In this document: positions 23,066 to 34,371 of the stretch, piece after piece | Layout: each line of letters starts with the position of its first letter | Position numbering within the stretch: position 1 is the stretch's first letter | Source: Gymnothorax reevesii | Lineage: Eukaryota; Chordata; Actinopteri; Anguilliformes; Muraenidae | Direction: 5' to 3' | DNA: 64,000 bases | Assembly (NCBI GenBank): GCA_029721435.1 | Contig: CM056577.1 | Span: 115,566,219-115,630,218, forward strand | The notes under the pieces: generated by a model | Seen by the model: only the letters and a program-made list of their open reading frames with translations | Told to the model about the DNA's origin: nothing | Databases searched by the model: none | Made by a program: the position numbers and the translations under genes

Positions 23066-24357
23066 ACTACGGAGACTACATATTAAGCAATTGCAGTGGC
23101 TATAATAAAATTCACCAAAGTCCAGTGTCTCCAAAAATATTTTATTTCCATGGAAAATATCATGAGACAGTTGAAAAGTACATAATATTATTTTCTTGTA
23201 TGATTCCAAGCAAATTGGAACCACATTTATTGCTGATATCAACAGAAACCGTTTAGGCAATTTTTTAATGTCCTCTTTGAATTACATTTACAATCACTTC
23301 AATAACAGTAAGATGTTATATTATGGCTAAAAATACGTATCATGTATTAAGGTGCTTACTTTCAGAAAAAATTTTGTATTCATCTAGGATGATTTTAGAA
23401 AATCTGATATATTTTTCGTATTTGTATAACAATTACCTAAAGCTACTACGGAGAGTACATCCCATGAAAATGTGTTTTAGATATAATGGTGCCACTAAAA
23501 CAGAAGCAATGGCAAATGCTTATGCAAATAGCAGGCTAGATGAATGATTTGGCGAACAGTTATGTTGAGAGTAAGGCAGGCATTTACAATGTAATCGCAG
23601 TATTCTGGGCTGCGAATGGACTGTGCTGTCAGTAGCTCCGAGACCGCACCTCGGTGCAAAGCAAGTAAAGACAGAAAAATTTAAACTGCCTCAAGACACT
23701 CCTTCAGTGGTCCGGAACAAGGTTGCTGATTTGCTGTATGCAAATAATTTTCTGTTGGTGTCCGGAACTCTAGTGGGGGGAAAAGATTCGCTTCCCGCAC
23801 ACAGCGCCCCCCCTGCAATTGCTCTGCGTCCCCCCTAGGGGGCGCGCCCCCCCACTTTGGGAACCACTGGTTTAAATGCAATACAAATATAAATTTATTT
23901 ATATGTAAATTGAGTTGCAAAATATATTTGATGAATTCATGTTACTCAAGATCAGTTTTTTTCTCTCTCTGTCAAGATATCCATCAATGAAGGTTGTAAA
24001 ATTACCCATGAAGAATCATATGTTGTAAAAATTTATAAAGAATCAGTCAAATTGGGGTTTAAAACAACTATGGATACTGCATCGAAGAACCAAAACATAT
24101 TTTAACAACAAAACAATAATTGATCTTCCTTTTCGTCTTAATTTATTATTGATTATTGGCTACTACGGAGACTGCATGCTGCTGCGGAGACTACATTTGG
24201 CATATAATTTGTGTTTTAACAACATATGTCAATTGACACTTATATCTCAGTGGAAGTTATTTGAACTACATAATGGACTGAATGTGTACACAAGATTTGA
24301 TATAATTATATTTTGCATTACAGTGGGCTAGCATGCTACTAGGGAGACTACATAAAA
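23066..24357. repeat. Recurring CTACTACGGAGACTACAT motif
   Basis: The 18-mer or a close variant occurs at about 23066, 23446, 24160, 24175 (overlapping shorter copy CTGCGGAGACTACAT) and 24336, always on the plus strand and set in AT-rich sequence that is otherwise not obviously repeated. Spacing is irregular. Function or element type is not known to me. Confidence 0.6.
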
Positions 24358-24939
24358 TGGTCGCTAAAATATAGACCTCAGGTTCTTATTCGATAAATCT
24401 CATCAAAACCCTTTAGGATATCTGTGTGCTTTTGATTAGTTAATAAAACATCACAGACAAAATGTTTTCACATTTTTTTGTTCCAGTCAAGTTGTAAATT
24501 ATCAAACTGATAACAAAAGAAAATCATGAATCAAAATTTTGCGATTTTGATAACGAAGCACAGGTCCTCAATTTAGCCTGGAAATCAATCCAGCCTTGCC
24601 AGGTTCATACAGACTTCATCTGAAAAACACTGAAAGAAACCTTGATACAATAATTACTAGATTATATTCTGCAATAAAATGCATATTTTGTCAATGATAC
24701 ACCATTCAAAAACATGCAAGATGTCAGTGAAACACTAAAACACGCCAAAATTCACCATTTTTATGCATATAGCTGCCATTTCGCGGAAAATCAGATTTAC
24801 ACACTTCAAAATTTGACTTTATTTACATCATAACCCAGGACAGTCACTCACTACATAAATACAAAATTTCCTCCACATAATTTTGAGATTTTCATAGATA
24901 ATAATCCATTTTTGAAATGTCAGGCCTGATTGTGCACTA

Positions 24940-25440
24940 GCTGATCTACATATTGTAGCGCTTGGCGAAGGTTTTCCAAATAGTCTTGAGCCCTTGTGGT
25001 TACATATCTTGTAGAAAAACGGTGGTTCTTGATGCAGTGACGACTGAGTGATCAGAGATGGGTATTATGCTTAGGCTTGCTCACTTGCCCTTTACGCTCA
25101 GAAATTCCATCGGATTACTTGATTCTTTTAATTATCTCATGTACCGTAGAGGGTGAATTATTGAAATTCTTGGCAATTTTCTTTATTGTTTTTAAACCTG
25201 TCAATAATTTTAACATGCATTTTCAGGCAAAATGGAAATTCTTGGCCCATCCTTGCTCCTGAAGGACTAGGCCTTTCCTGAATGTTGCTTTTGTACCAAT
25301 TAATGATTGCCATCACCTGCTGACACCAGCTATACTTCAAATGATGTTATCACTCTTTTTTTTTTTACCTCATTAGTCCTACATTTCCCCCCTTCCAACT
25401 ATATTTTGGAAAACACTGCAGGCCTGAATGAGAGGAATGG
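24940..25440. repeat. Dispersed repeat, transposon 3'-region type
   Basis: Contains words shared with 58495-58720: CATCCTTGCT, TGAAGGACTAGG, a run of T then CTCATTAGTCCTA, then ACTGCAGGCC. The layout resembles the non-coding end of fish Tc1/mariner-type elements. No TIR pair was found. Confidence 0.5.
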
Positions 25441-25906
25441 ATATAATATATTTATGAAAAGGCATAAAATGACATAGATTGGACAAAATATTAACTATCT
25501 TGTCTTCATACTGTTTCCAATAAAATACAATTTACAGTAAATTTAAAAATTACTGCTCTAGGTTTTTACTTGCATTTTCCATACCGAGCCAATCTTTTCT
25601 GAGTTGGGATTGTAGTTTGCTCCCAAAGTGGGACACAGCATGGAAAGAAGGGGATAAGGTTTGATAAGCGAACTTAGCATGTAGTAGAGGTGGGCCTAAA
25701 CTTAATTTTGCCTGGCAGTTAGATGTTCCCATTGCTCATTGACTCGTGAAATTTGAATAAATTGTCTTTTTGTTAGTAGGGTATTTGTATTCTCTACAAG
25801 TGGTACATCTAAATGCAATTTGCATAAAAACAGTGCCAGAATTTGAAGTTTATGAATCTTTATGATTTGTTGAATGATAGGAGTAATTTGTTTTGTCTCT
25901 TCACAG
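25441..25906. other. Upstream of coiled-coil exon
   Basis: AT-rich, no gene recognised. It ends in the splice-acceptor tract TTTTGTCTCTTCACAG at 25906. Confidence 0.5.
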
Positions 25907-27727
25907 GGAGAGATTTCAGAGCACTTGAAAAAAATAGAGAACGTTGCGAGGTTGGACCGAGAGACATGGGAGAGGGAGATGTTTTGCGTGACGGAGGAGA
26001 GAAAGAGGGAGAAAATACAAATGTGGAAGGAGATGGACCACATGGTGCAGACAGCACTGCATAAGGTAAAAGCCCTCGAAGAGGAGAGGAGTAGAGAGCG
26101 AGCTCAGATGGAGAGGAGCAGGGTAAAAGCAGAGGAGGACATGCTGACAGAGAGAAAGAGATTGCAAGAGGAGAGACGTAGAGACATTGCAGAGATGGAG
26201 AAAGAGAAGGAGAACATGGCACGTGTGATCCTGTTTGAGAAAAGCAAACTTGAGAAGGAACGGAGGGTGGCGGAGGCACTCATTGAGGAGAGGAGACAGA
26301 AAATGGAGCTGGACATGTTGATTATGAAAAATAAATTGGAGAAGACGAAATTGAGACTGGAGCCGGTTTTGGCAGGGAAAGAGAGAGGGGAATCGGAAAA
26401 TATGCTGTTGATTCAGTTGAGACGTCTAGAAGAGGAGAGGAGGACGGAGAGAGCTCAGATGGAGAAGGCAATGGAAGAAATGAAGGAGAGATTTTTGACT
26501 GAGGAGAAAAGGTGGGAAGAAGAGAGGAGGACAGAGATGGGACGGAAAATGTTAGAGCAGGAGAAAATGGCTGAAGCGGTGCTGATAGAGACGAAGAGAC
26601 TGGAGGAGGAGAGGAGGAGGGTGCAGGAGGAGAGGGGAAGACTGGCAACCCAAACGTTACACATGGAATCGGCGCTGGCCGAAGTGAAGGCGCTAGCTGA
26701 ACAGAGCAAGCGGGACAGACTGAAAATGCAGAAAGCACAGTGGGCCATGGCACGGGAGATGCTGACCTGGGAGAGGATTATGAACCTGGCCCGGAGGAGA
26801 GAGAGAGAGCAGCTGGAGAAAGAGCGACAGATGATGCAAGCCGACGCACAGGCAGAGAAGCAGAGGCTGAGGAAGGAGGCGAGCCGGGTCAAAGAACAAT
26901 TTATCAAGGAGAGGCGGGAGTTGCTGAACTATGTGCTGACAAAGCTGGAGAGAATTCAGAAAGAGAGGAGGAGGGAGGAGGCCCTCATGGGGCTGGAGAA
27001 GGGGAGGGTGAAGGAGGAGGCACTTCTGGAGATAGCCAGGCTGGAGAAGGAGGGCAAGAGGAAGAAGGGGCAGATGGAGAGGGAGATGGAGAAGATGAAG
27101 GAGGCCATGACTCTGAGGTTGAAGGCGGTAGAGGATGCGAGGAGAATCGAGGATGCCCGGTTTAAGATGGAGAGGGAAAGACTGCACCGAGCAAAGCGGA
27201 TGGAGCGGAGGAGGGCGGAGGAAGGGAGGGCGATGGATAAGGCACGGCTGAACAATGTGAGAGCCAGAATGGAGGAGATGGCCCTGCTGGAGAGGAGGAG
27301 GTTTCAGAATGAGAGACTAAAGCTGAAGTTGGAGGCAGAGAAGGAGATGGCGATAATGAAGGAAAAGTTGCTTGCAGAGATTAGCAGCCTGAAGGAGGAA
27401 AGGAAAAGAAAGGAAGAGGAGGAAGAAAAAGCCCTGGGTGTGCAGATGCAGCAGGAGCTGAAGGAAGAGAGAGACAAAATACAGGAGCTGCTGATGGAAA
27501 GAAAGAGGGTGGAGGACGAGTGGAGAGTGGAGAAAGCTCAGATTGAAAGCAACAGGACAAAGATGGAGGAAGAGCTGCTGGCTGAGAGGGTGAGAATGGA
27601 GGAGGAGAGGAGGAGAGACAACGCTCTTTTGGAGGAGGAATGGCAGAAAATTAAGAAGACGGTGCAACAGGAGATAAAGCAACTCGATGATGAAAGGAGA
27701 AGGGAGAGGCAGGAGGATTGCAAATGA
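25907..27727 (+). CDS. Large charged coiled-coil protein exon, function unknown
   Basis: 606 codons are open from a strong acceptor (TTTTGTCTCTTCACAG) to a TGA; an ATG at 25874 in the same frame lies in the presumed intron and is unlikely to be the start. The product is almost wholly Glu, Arg, Lys, Leu and Met, with recurring words such as LEEERR, ERAQME and RRxEEE spaced in a roughly 30-residue rhythm. It would form a long single alpha helix or coiled coil, like trichohyalin- or golgin-type rods. It is GC- and purine-rich, unlike its AT-rich surroundings, and uncorrupted over 1.8 kb, which argues for selection. I see no other domain. The perfect donor consensus GTGAGT starts at 27728, directly after the TGA. 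I do not recognise an orthologue, and upstream exons were not found in this window. Confidence 0.6.
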   Translation, partial: GEISEHLKKIENVARLDRETWEREMFCVTEERKREKIQMWKEMDHMVQTALHKVKALEEERSRERAQMERSRVKAEEDMLTERKRLQEERRRDIAEMEKEKENMARVILFEKSKLEKERRVAEALIEERRQKMELDMLIMKNKLEKTKLRLEPVLAGKERGESENMLLIQLRRLEEERRTERAQMEKAMEEMKERFLTEEKRWEEERRTEMGRKMLEQEKMAEAVLIETKRLEEERRRVQEERGRLATQTLHMESALAEVKALAEQSKRDRLKMQKAQWAMAREMLTWERIMNLARRREREQLEKERQMMQADAQAEKQRLRKEASRVKEQFIKERRELLNYVLTKLERIQKERRREEALMGLEKGRVKEEALLEIARLEKEGKRKKGQMEREMEKMKEAMTLRLKAVEDARRIEDARFKMERERLHRAKRMERRRAEEGRAMDKARLNNVRARMEEMALLERRRFQNERLKLKLEAEKEMAIMKEKLLAEISSLKEERKRKEEEEEKALGVQMQQELKEERDKIQELLMERKRVEDEWRVEKAQIESNRTKMEEELLAERVRMEEERRRDNALLEEEWQKIKKTVQQEIKQLDDERRRERQEDCK

Positions 27728-27845
27728 GTGAGTTAATGGAGGAAAAAGTGCTGATGGAAAGAAAAGGATCGTAGGATGAAAGAAAAGAGCTGGCACTTGC
27801 AGAAAGAGAGAGTATAGAACTTAAGAATGCAAACACAATTATTTA
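27728..27845 (+). pseudogene. Out-of-frame continuation of the coiled-coil sequence
   Basis: Directly after the TGA, the next frame from 27725 (ATGAGTGAG) reads about 16 charged codons (MSELMEEKVLMERKGS). After a TAG come about 23 more of the same coiled-coil character (DERKELALAERESIELKN) before a final TAA near 27843. This suggests the rod once ran on and was cut by a frameshift near 27720 and a nonsense change. Confidence 0.45.
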
Positions 27846-27959
27846 ACTTGACAGTCCAGTTGCCTGGAACCGCATGGCTGTAGCCGCCTAAAGCCTGCTT
27901 CTCCAGCCTGTAATGTGTCCACAACAAAATCTCTATGTTTCAGCATAAAATCTGCGTGT

Positions 27960-29060
27960 TAATTCAGCTAATAGTGTTGCCATGGTAACAAAAATGGATA
28001 GTTGTCATAAGAGAAGTATAACAGATGTCCTTACAAAATATGAACGTAATCAGTCAAAAATTGCAGCCTGCGTAGCATCCACAAGGAAGTGACTAGTGAC
28101 GCGAGGAAATCTGTACGTTTAAATACAAATTTGTGCATTAATTCAGCTAATACTGTTACCATAGCAACGAAAATGGACAGTTGGCATAAGAGAAATATAA
28201 TAAATGTCAGTACCAAATATGAAAGTAATCGGTCAAAAATTGCAGCCTGTACAGCATCCACAAGGAAGTGACTAGGGACGCAAGAAAATCTGTACGTTTC
28301 AGGACTAATTTGCAAGTCATTCGGCCAATACTGTTGTCATGGCAACCAAAATCGATACGTGTCATAACTGGAGAATAATTCATGTCTATACCAAATATGA
28401 AAGTTAATCGGTCAAAAATTGCTGCCTTTACGGCGTCCACGAGGAAATCCGAACGTTTCAGGACAAATTTGCGTATTTGGTCCATACTGTTGCCATGGCA
28501 AGCAAAATCAATAGTAGTCATACGTAACTGGAGTATAACAGATGTCCATACCAGATATTAAAGTAATAGGTTGAAAATTGCAGCTTGTACAGCGTCCACA
28601 AGGAAATGTCCACGGACTTGAGGAGATCAGTACATTTCTGGACAAATGTGCGCATTATTTGGCCAATAGTGATGCTTTGGCAATCAATATTGATAGTAGT
28701 CATAAGAGAAGTATAACGCACGTCCATACCAATTATGAAAGTAATCAGTCAGAAATTGCAGCCTGTACAGCATCCACAATCCGTACGTGTAAGGACAAAT
28801 TCGCGCATTATTTGGCCCATACTGCTGCCATAGCAAGCAAAATCAATGGTAGTCTTAACTGGGGTATAACACGTCCCTTCCAAATATTAAAGTAATAGGT
28901 AGAAAATTCCAGCTTGTATAGCGTCCACAAGGAAATGCCCACGAACGCGAGGAAATCTGTACGTTTCAGGAGAAATTTGTGCGTTTATTCGGCTAATATT
29001 GTTACCATGATGGCAACGAAAATGGACATTTGTCATAAGAGAAGTATAACACGTCCGTAC
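27960..29060. repeat. Satellite-like tandem repeat, 155-182 bp unit, about 6-7 copies
   Basis: Unit landmark GTTGCCATGGCAACNAAAAT starts at about 27973, 28155, 28333, 28488, 28668, 28823 and 28998. Each unit also carries GTCATAAGAGAAGTATAAC, CCAAATATGAAAGTAAT, AAAATTGCAGCCTGTACAGC, and CATCCACAAGGAA in order. Two units are 155 bp through loss of an internal block; the rest are 175-182 bp. Diverged by about 10-20 percent, so not freshly amplified. Confidence 0.9.
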
Positions 29061-29524
29061 CAGCGGCGTTGTTAGCCCTGGGCTCCCGGGGCTTTAGCCC
29101 CGAATGTTTTCAACCTAGGCCCGGATGGTTTTGCCCGGCAAAATTTACAGTCTTTAATACAGAAATAAACATGTCAAAATCGCGCACTTCAGGCAGTCAC
29201 AGCCAGAGATGACTCTTGGTCACAATTCTCATAGCTTCAGCCTCGCCTGCCCCCTCCACCCCCAAGAGCCCAGACCTATGCTGCGATGCTAATGCTGCAT
29301 TCGAGACAAGTCGAAATAGGAATCTTTCCCAGTTGAAAACTCCGAGTTCCGACTTCAAAGCGTTCGAGACGCACCAGGTCGGAATAACCAAAAAATGGCA
29401 GACCACAATAAAATTTACATTCATAGTGCTTCAAGTAAGGCACAAAAACATCACAAATTACAGGTGGTGTTCGATTGCTCTTTTTCAAGTCGTAGGTCGG
29501 AAAGTATGAAATGTCAGAAATGCA
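29061..29524. other. Repeat-like, unassigned
   Basis: Starts with a GC-rich palindromic stretch (gggctcccggggctttagcccc) and continues into words with inverted partners (agttccgacttcaaagcg, aagtcgtaggtcggaa). Probably remnant transposon ends; class not determined. Confidence 0.4.
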
Positions 29525-29836
29525 TTTTCATTTTCAAGATACAAGCGCATTATTTGTATCATAATGAAAATGCAAATGTAATCCTCCACTTTGCTTTTTC
29601 ATTTTCAAGTCCATGTATGCAATTTTTATAACAATTGGAAAATTAAAATACATTCCTCGCTTACATTTGCATTTTCGATAAGTGCCCTGCAATGTCACCA
29701 ACAAAACTGAAACGAAAACCCTAATCGTATAAAGCAAATACATTCTCGGAAATGGTTTTTCGTTTTCGAGAAGGAAGCGCATAATTTGTATCATCATGAA
29801 AATGCTGAAGTAATCCTCAACTTTGCTTTTGCAATT

Positions 29837-30046
29837 TGTGCTGTACTAGGCTTTGTAAAGGCAGGTGAAACTTATAATGAGGCAAGAGACGTTCACGATA
29901 CGATTTGAACTCCTTCTTCCTTTTCTTCACTTTTCTTCATAACACCTAATACAGTGCAACAAACTCAGAAACCATTATTGGGCTACTGCGCTCCCTGGTG
30001 GCGTGGTGGTACTGCAATGTACGAACAGGCAACTGAATACACAACA
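29837..30046 (-). repeat. LTR of the Gypsy element (3' LTR on minus strand)
   Basis: On the plus strand it runs TGTGCTGTACTAGG to ACACAACA and matches the copy at 34372-34571 except for a few substitutions and one 10-bp insertion (cacttttctt near 29928). Confidence 0.9.
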
Positions 30047-30439
30047 TATTCCCCCTCTCTTAAGAAACTTACCCGTAAATGGAAATACTATGTCCCATGT
30101 CACAGACATCAGGAGTGCAATAACTCAAGGCTGTCAGCTTCAACACAAATTTCCACAGTATAAATGTTATTCATAAAAACCTTCAACAACAGTTTCCCTG
30201 TAATACTAAATAAAACAGCGAAAATCTCGAACCTGTAATCTCAAAATGTTAATCAATGTAACATTGTGGCACTTTCAATCACAAGGTACTTAACTCACAG
30301 TAACCCGTTATAAATCCACATCAGTGCAAAACAAACTTTTTTTTTTTCAGTCACAGCATTGTTTTTTTCACATTTTAGTAGTCAACAACAGTGTTTTTTC
30401 CACATTTTTTTTCCCCCCATTTGAAACTAACTAGTGTTC

Positions 30440-31791
30440 CTAGTCCTTAAGCCAAGCAGGCTTCTTTCTTACTCTCACAGGTCTGTCCATGACCTCAGTG
30501 CCAACTGGTTGTTGGGGCAGCTCAGGTGGTTGAACCGACTCAGGCACTGGAGCAGGGTTGGTAACTGGCTCTGGGTCTGATTCCCTGTTTTCAGGAACCA
30601 GAGAGAGGTGGGCAGCGTTCCATGTATGCCCATCCTCTAGCACATACGCGCTTGAACCTGCTTTGCGTATCACTCGGGTAGGAGTCTGAAACTTAGACAG
30701 TCCCTTTTTCACATGGAAAAGTTTCCTCACTCTGACTAAGCTTCCCTCTTTAATCTTAGGCACACATGCTCCCCTTTTCTTGTCAGTGTAGGTTTTCGAC
30801 GCCTCCTGTCGGGCAGCAACCCGACTGCGTAGTTGTTCCTCCGGCAGTGGGTTGATTTTACGTGCAGGGCCGATGTTCACTTTGGTGCGCATCATTCGGT
30901 TGTACATGAGTTCATACGGTGACACCCCGGTGGTGCCATGTGGTGTAGCACGGTAGGTTGACAAGAAGTCCTGTACGTATGGCTTCCATGGCCTTCTTTC
31001 TTTTCGTTTCTTTGAGAACGCGGTTCCAGCGCTCTATGGCTCCGTTTGCTTGTGGATAGTAAAGAGACACTCTACTGTGTTTAATGTCTCTTGCTGCAAG
31101 GTAGTCTGCAAACTCGGTGGAGGTGAATTGTGTTCCATTGTCACTCACCAGTTCGATAGGGTTTCCAAACCGGGTAAACACAGCAGACAGGAATGTTGTG
31201 ATTGTAGCAGTTGTGATAGTTGAAGTGAAAGCGACCTCTGGCCACTTTGTGTAATAGTCAGTCAGCGTCACAGCAAAGCGACAGTCCCATGTAGCTGACT
31301 CGAACGGTCCCACTATGTCTATCCCCACTTTCTGCCATAGGGCATCCGGCCATGGGATGGGCTGAAGAGGGGCAGAATGCGTCTTGGCACTTTTATCATT
31401 TACCTGGCACGATCCACATGAGCGGATAGTGTCCTGCACACACGTGTCCATGCTGGGCCACCAGTATAAGTCCCGCAGCCTCTGTTTGGTGCGGACCACC
31501 CCCTGGTGTGTCTCGTGCAATGTCCACCAGCTGCTTCCGAAGGGCAACTGGCACAAGTCGTCGGTGAGACCCCCTGTAAACAATCATGTCCTGTATTGAC
31601 AGTTCATTTCTGATGGAAAAGTATGGTTTGAGCTCGTCTGGCAGGGACTTTGCTGTTTTAGGCCAGCCCCTATTTATCTGTGTTCTAAGAGCTGTGAGGT
31701 CAGGGCACACCTCACACGCCTTTGTAAAGTCTTTCAGCGAGAGGGCTTTCAGTTCTGTGTCCAACAGAGCAACAAGCTCAGGCTCGGTCAC
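30440..31791 (-). pseudogene. Integrase region of the Gypsy element
   Basis: Holds the zinc-binding segment (HQGVVRTKQRLRDLYWWPSM, then CGSC) and the catalytic core. The core's first Asp lies in GIDIVGPF, the second in LVSDNGTQFTS and the Glu in NGAIERWN. A C-terminal segment rich in basic residues follows (YELMYNRMM onward). Frame breaks near 31530 and 30985 split it into three pieces. Integrase would join element DNA to the host chromosome; this copy cannot make a full enzyme. Confidence 0.88.
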
Positions 31792-33180
31792 TGGCTCTGT
31801 ATCCTTGTCTGCTGGGAGGGGAAACCGGGAAAAACAGTCAGCCGTCTGGATTGTGAGCGGGGTCGGTACTCCATGTCATATGTAAAGCACAGTAGTCTCG
31901 CAGACCAACGCGCAATACGCATCCCTGCACGGCCCAGACCTTTTGTTCCAAGTAGTGTACTCAAAGCCTGGTGGTCCATGCGTAGTGTACATCTAGTACC
32001 CCATAAGAAGGTTCTCCATTTTTCAGCGGCCCACACGCAGGCCAATGCCTCCTTTTCAATAATTGAGTACTTGCGTTCAGCTGGGTTAAGTGTGCATGAG
32101 GCACGTGCAACTGTATGTTCAGTCCCATCTGGGTGTAGTAGTGTCAGCACTGCCCCTAAGCCATAATCGGATGCGTCTGTAGACACGTAGGTGGGAAGAC
32201 TGGGGTCAAAGACGGACAGGGCTGAACTGTTTACAATGCGATCCTTGACCGCCTCAAAGCTCTCCTGAGCTGCTGAAGTCCACTGAAAAGTGTCCTCACG
32301 CAGACATGCTCGCATAGGCTCCACGAGCGACGCTTAGTTGTTCACAAACTTCTGGTACCACGCCATGGGCCCTAAGAATGAGCGGAGTGTTGTAGCATCA
32401 CTCGGCGCTGGAGCCTCTGTAATGGCTCTGACATGCTCGGTAAGTGGCTGCAGGCCCTGGGTAGAGATCGTGTGCTCAAGGAACCGCAGGCTGGACTGGG
32501 TGAACTGGCATTTTTCCTCGTTTAGTTCGAGGCCAGCACCCTTGATAGTAGCAAGCACCTTCTGCATGTTGCGGTCGTGGTCCCTCTGGGCCTTGCCATA
32601 CACTATGACATCGTCCAAGTAGTATTGGACCCCCTTGAGACCTTTATTACAAGTGACATCATCTTGGAGAATGCACTTGGAGCAGAACACAGCCCATATG
32701 GGACACGTTTGAACCTGAAAAGTCCATCATGCGTTAAGAACGCAGTTAAGTCCCGGCTTTCTGGCGCTAAAAGGACTTGGTGATATGTATTTGCTTGGTC
32801 TATGGAAGAAAATACAGTAGCACCGCTCATCTCGGAGAATAAGTCATCCATATGAGGAAGTGGGTAACTGTCCATCACTATGGCCTTATTAGGCTCTCTT
32901 AAGTCCACGCACAGTCTCACTGCACTGTTCTTCCGTTGTGTGACCACGATGGGTCAAACCCATGGGGATGCATCAATACTCTCTATAACATCCATTTCTA
33001 ACAGTCTCTCAAGCTGTGGAGACGGCTTGTCTCACAGAGAGGGGAAGTCTCCTAAGCTTCTGTTGAATGGGTTGTACTGCTTCGTTGTCCTCCTTCACTT
33101 TAACACGGTGAACAAAACCCTTAGCTAAGCCCAGTTTCACCAACCCAGACCCTCTGTCACTGGAGCCACAGTTCAGAGCA
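31788..33180 (-). pseudogene. Reverse transcriptase and RNase H region of the Gypsy element
   Basis: The RT fingers and palm are visible: VRLCVDLREPNK, then SIDQANTYHQV, RVPYGLCSAPSAF and the polymerase box YYLDD. RNase H follows with STDASDYGLGAVL and the conserved Glu in KYSIIEKEALA. A frame break lies near 32690 between the palm segments. An in-frame TAA lies at 32334, and further breaks occur near 33180 and 31830. The enzyme copies element RNA into DNA; this copy is inactive. Confidence 0.9.
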
Positions 33181-33595
33181 CCGTATTTACAATAGAAAGT
33201 CTCAGTGCCCTGAATATGTCCATCCCCAAGACAGCGGTACCTGTCTTTTTCACAACGTATAATGTAACCGGTACTGGAATATTTTCGTGCTGTACTGTAG
33301 CTGATAGGCAGCCTAGTCCTGGGATGTCCGACTTTGTGTATGACGCTAACCTAACCTCTGGTTCTGTCAAGGGCACATCACGGAAATGCTCTCTGTACAG
33401 GGGTTCAGGGATGATGGACACAGCGGCACCCGTATCCACCACTAGCTCTACTAGGCAAGAAGTTGACTTAGCATTAATAGTCACTTCACAGGATATTTTC
33501 TGGGCTGGCTGGGTTGTATTGATTCCCAGCACTTGCACAATGACTTCACCCACTTTTTTGGTAGACTTTTCCCCTGACCTTTCAGATTTACACAC
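33173..33595 (-). pseudogene. Aspartic protease region of the Gypsy element
   Basis: An open segment with the retropepsin active-site motif VVDTGAAVSIIP and, about 75 residues later, the closing ALRL-like segment after AVLGMDIF. It continues in frame from the zinc knuckle just upstream. It ends in a TGA near 33173, where the frame shifts into the reverse transcriptase. Confidence 0.85.
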
Positions 33596-33599
33596 TTTA

Positions 33600-34320
33600 G
33601 CAAAATGACCTAATTTATTGCATTTCCTACGAGTGATTTTCAGGGCAGGGCAGTCTGGAGCATTGGCAAGGCGAGTAGACGACCCACACCTATAACAACA
33701 TCTGTCCTGTCTTGGAGTGGCGTGTGTGGGTTCCGCAGAGCGGTTGTATTTCCCTTTATTTTTGAATGGACGCCTTCGCCGTTACCGCTTGCACGGGAAT
33801 CGGGATTCTGAACTCAGCGTGCGCGCATACCCGATGGCAGCCTCCGCCTGGCATGCAATCTGTAGTGTTCTTTCAAGTGTCAAGTTTGCATCTGATTGTC
33901 CTAGCAGTCTCTCGTGTATTTTCGCACAATGGGCATGCTCAATGATCTGGTCACGTATCATTTCGTCTCTGTTGTTGTCAAACTCACATGTCGTGGCAAG
34001 CTCGCGCAGCGCGGCAACGTACTCCGTAATGGACTGCTGCGGTCTCTGTATTCTCTGTCTGAACTTATGACATTCCACCACAACATTTATGGCCGGATTG
34101 AAATGTGCACGTAGTGCCAATATTGCTCCTTTGTATGTCGTACCTGTATTTGCAATTGTGTAAACACACACTGGCCCTCTGTACCCAGACAATGTAAGAG
34201 AAGTGCACGTACCCTCATGTCTGGCCAGTCTTCGCCCTCCGCATTGATGGATAGCAGGTAATTTTCAAACATCCTAGCCCACAAGTCGAACGGAATCGTA
34301 GGTAGTCCGGCACACGGCAA
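33600..34320 (-). pseudogene. Capsid and nucleocapsid region of the Gypsy element
   Basis: The capsid-like part contains FDLWARMFENYLLSIN and, after a frame break near 34170, FRQRIQRPQQSITEYVAALR with the IRDQIIEH segment, as in Gypsy Gag. A TAA near 33781 interrupts the frame. The same frame then carries cysteines CYRC and a CNKLGHFAKVC zinc knuckle at about 33600-33690. Confidence 0.82.
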
Positions 34321-34371
34321 GAATAAAGCAGGTTAGGGCACAGTTGCAGTCGCCATTTCTCGTCGCCAATT

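Noticed and set aside
25916..27796. Several minus-strand and other-frame ORFs of 80-164 codons under the coiled-coil exon
   Set aside because: They are shadows of the purine-rich coding strand (Leu/Ser/Pro-rich antisense).
28031..28521. Repeated ORFs with a conserved motif in the satellite
   Set aside because: They follow the tandem unit on the minus strand and are interrupted in each copy; not a gene.
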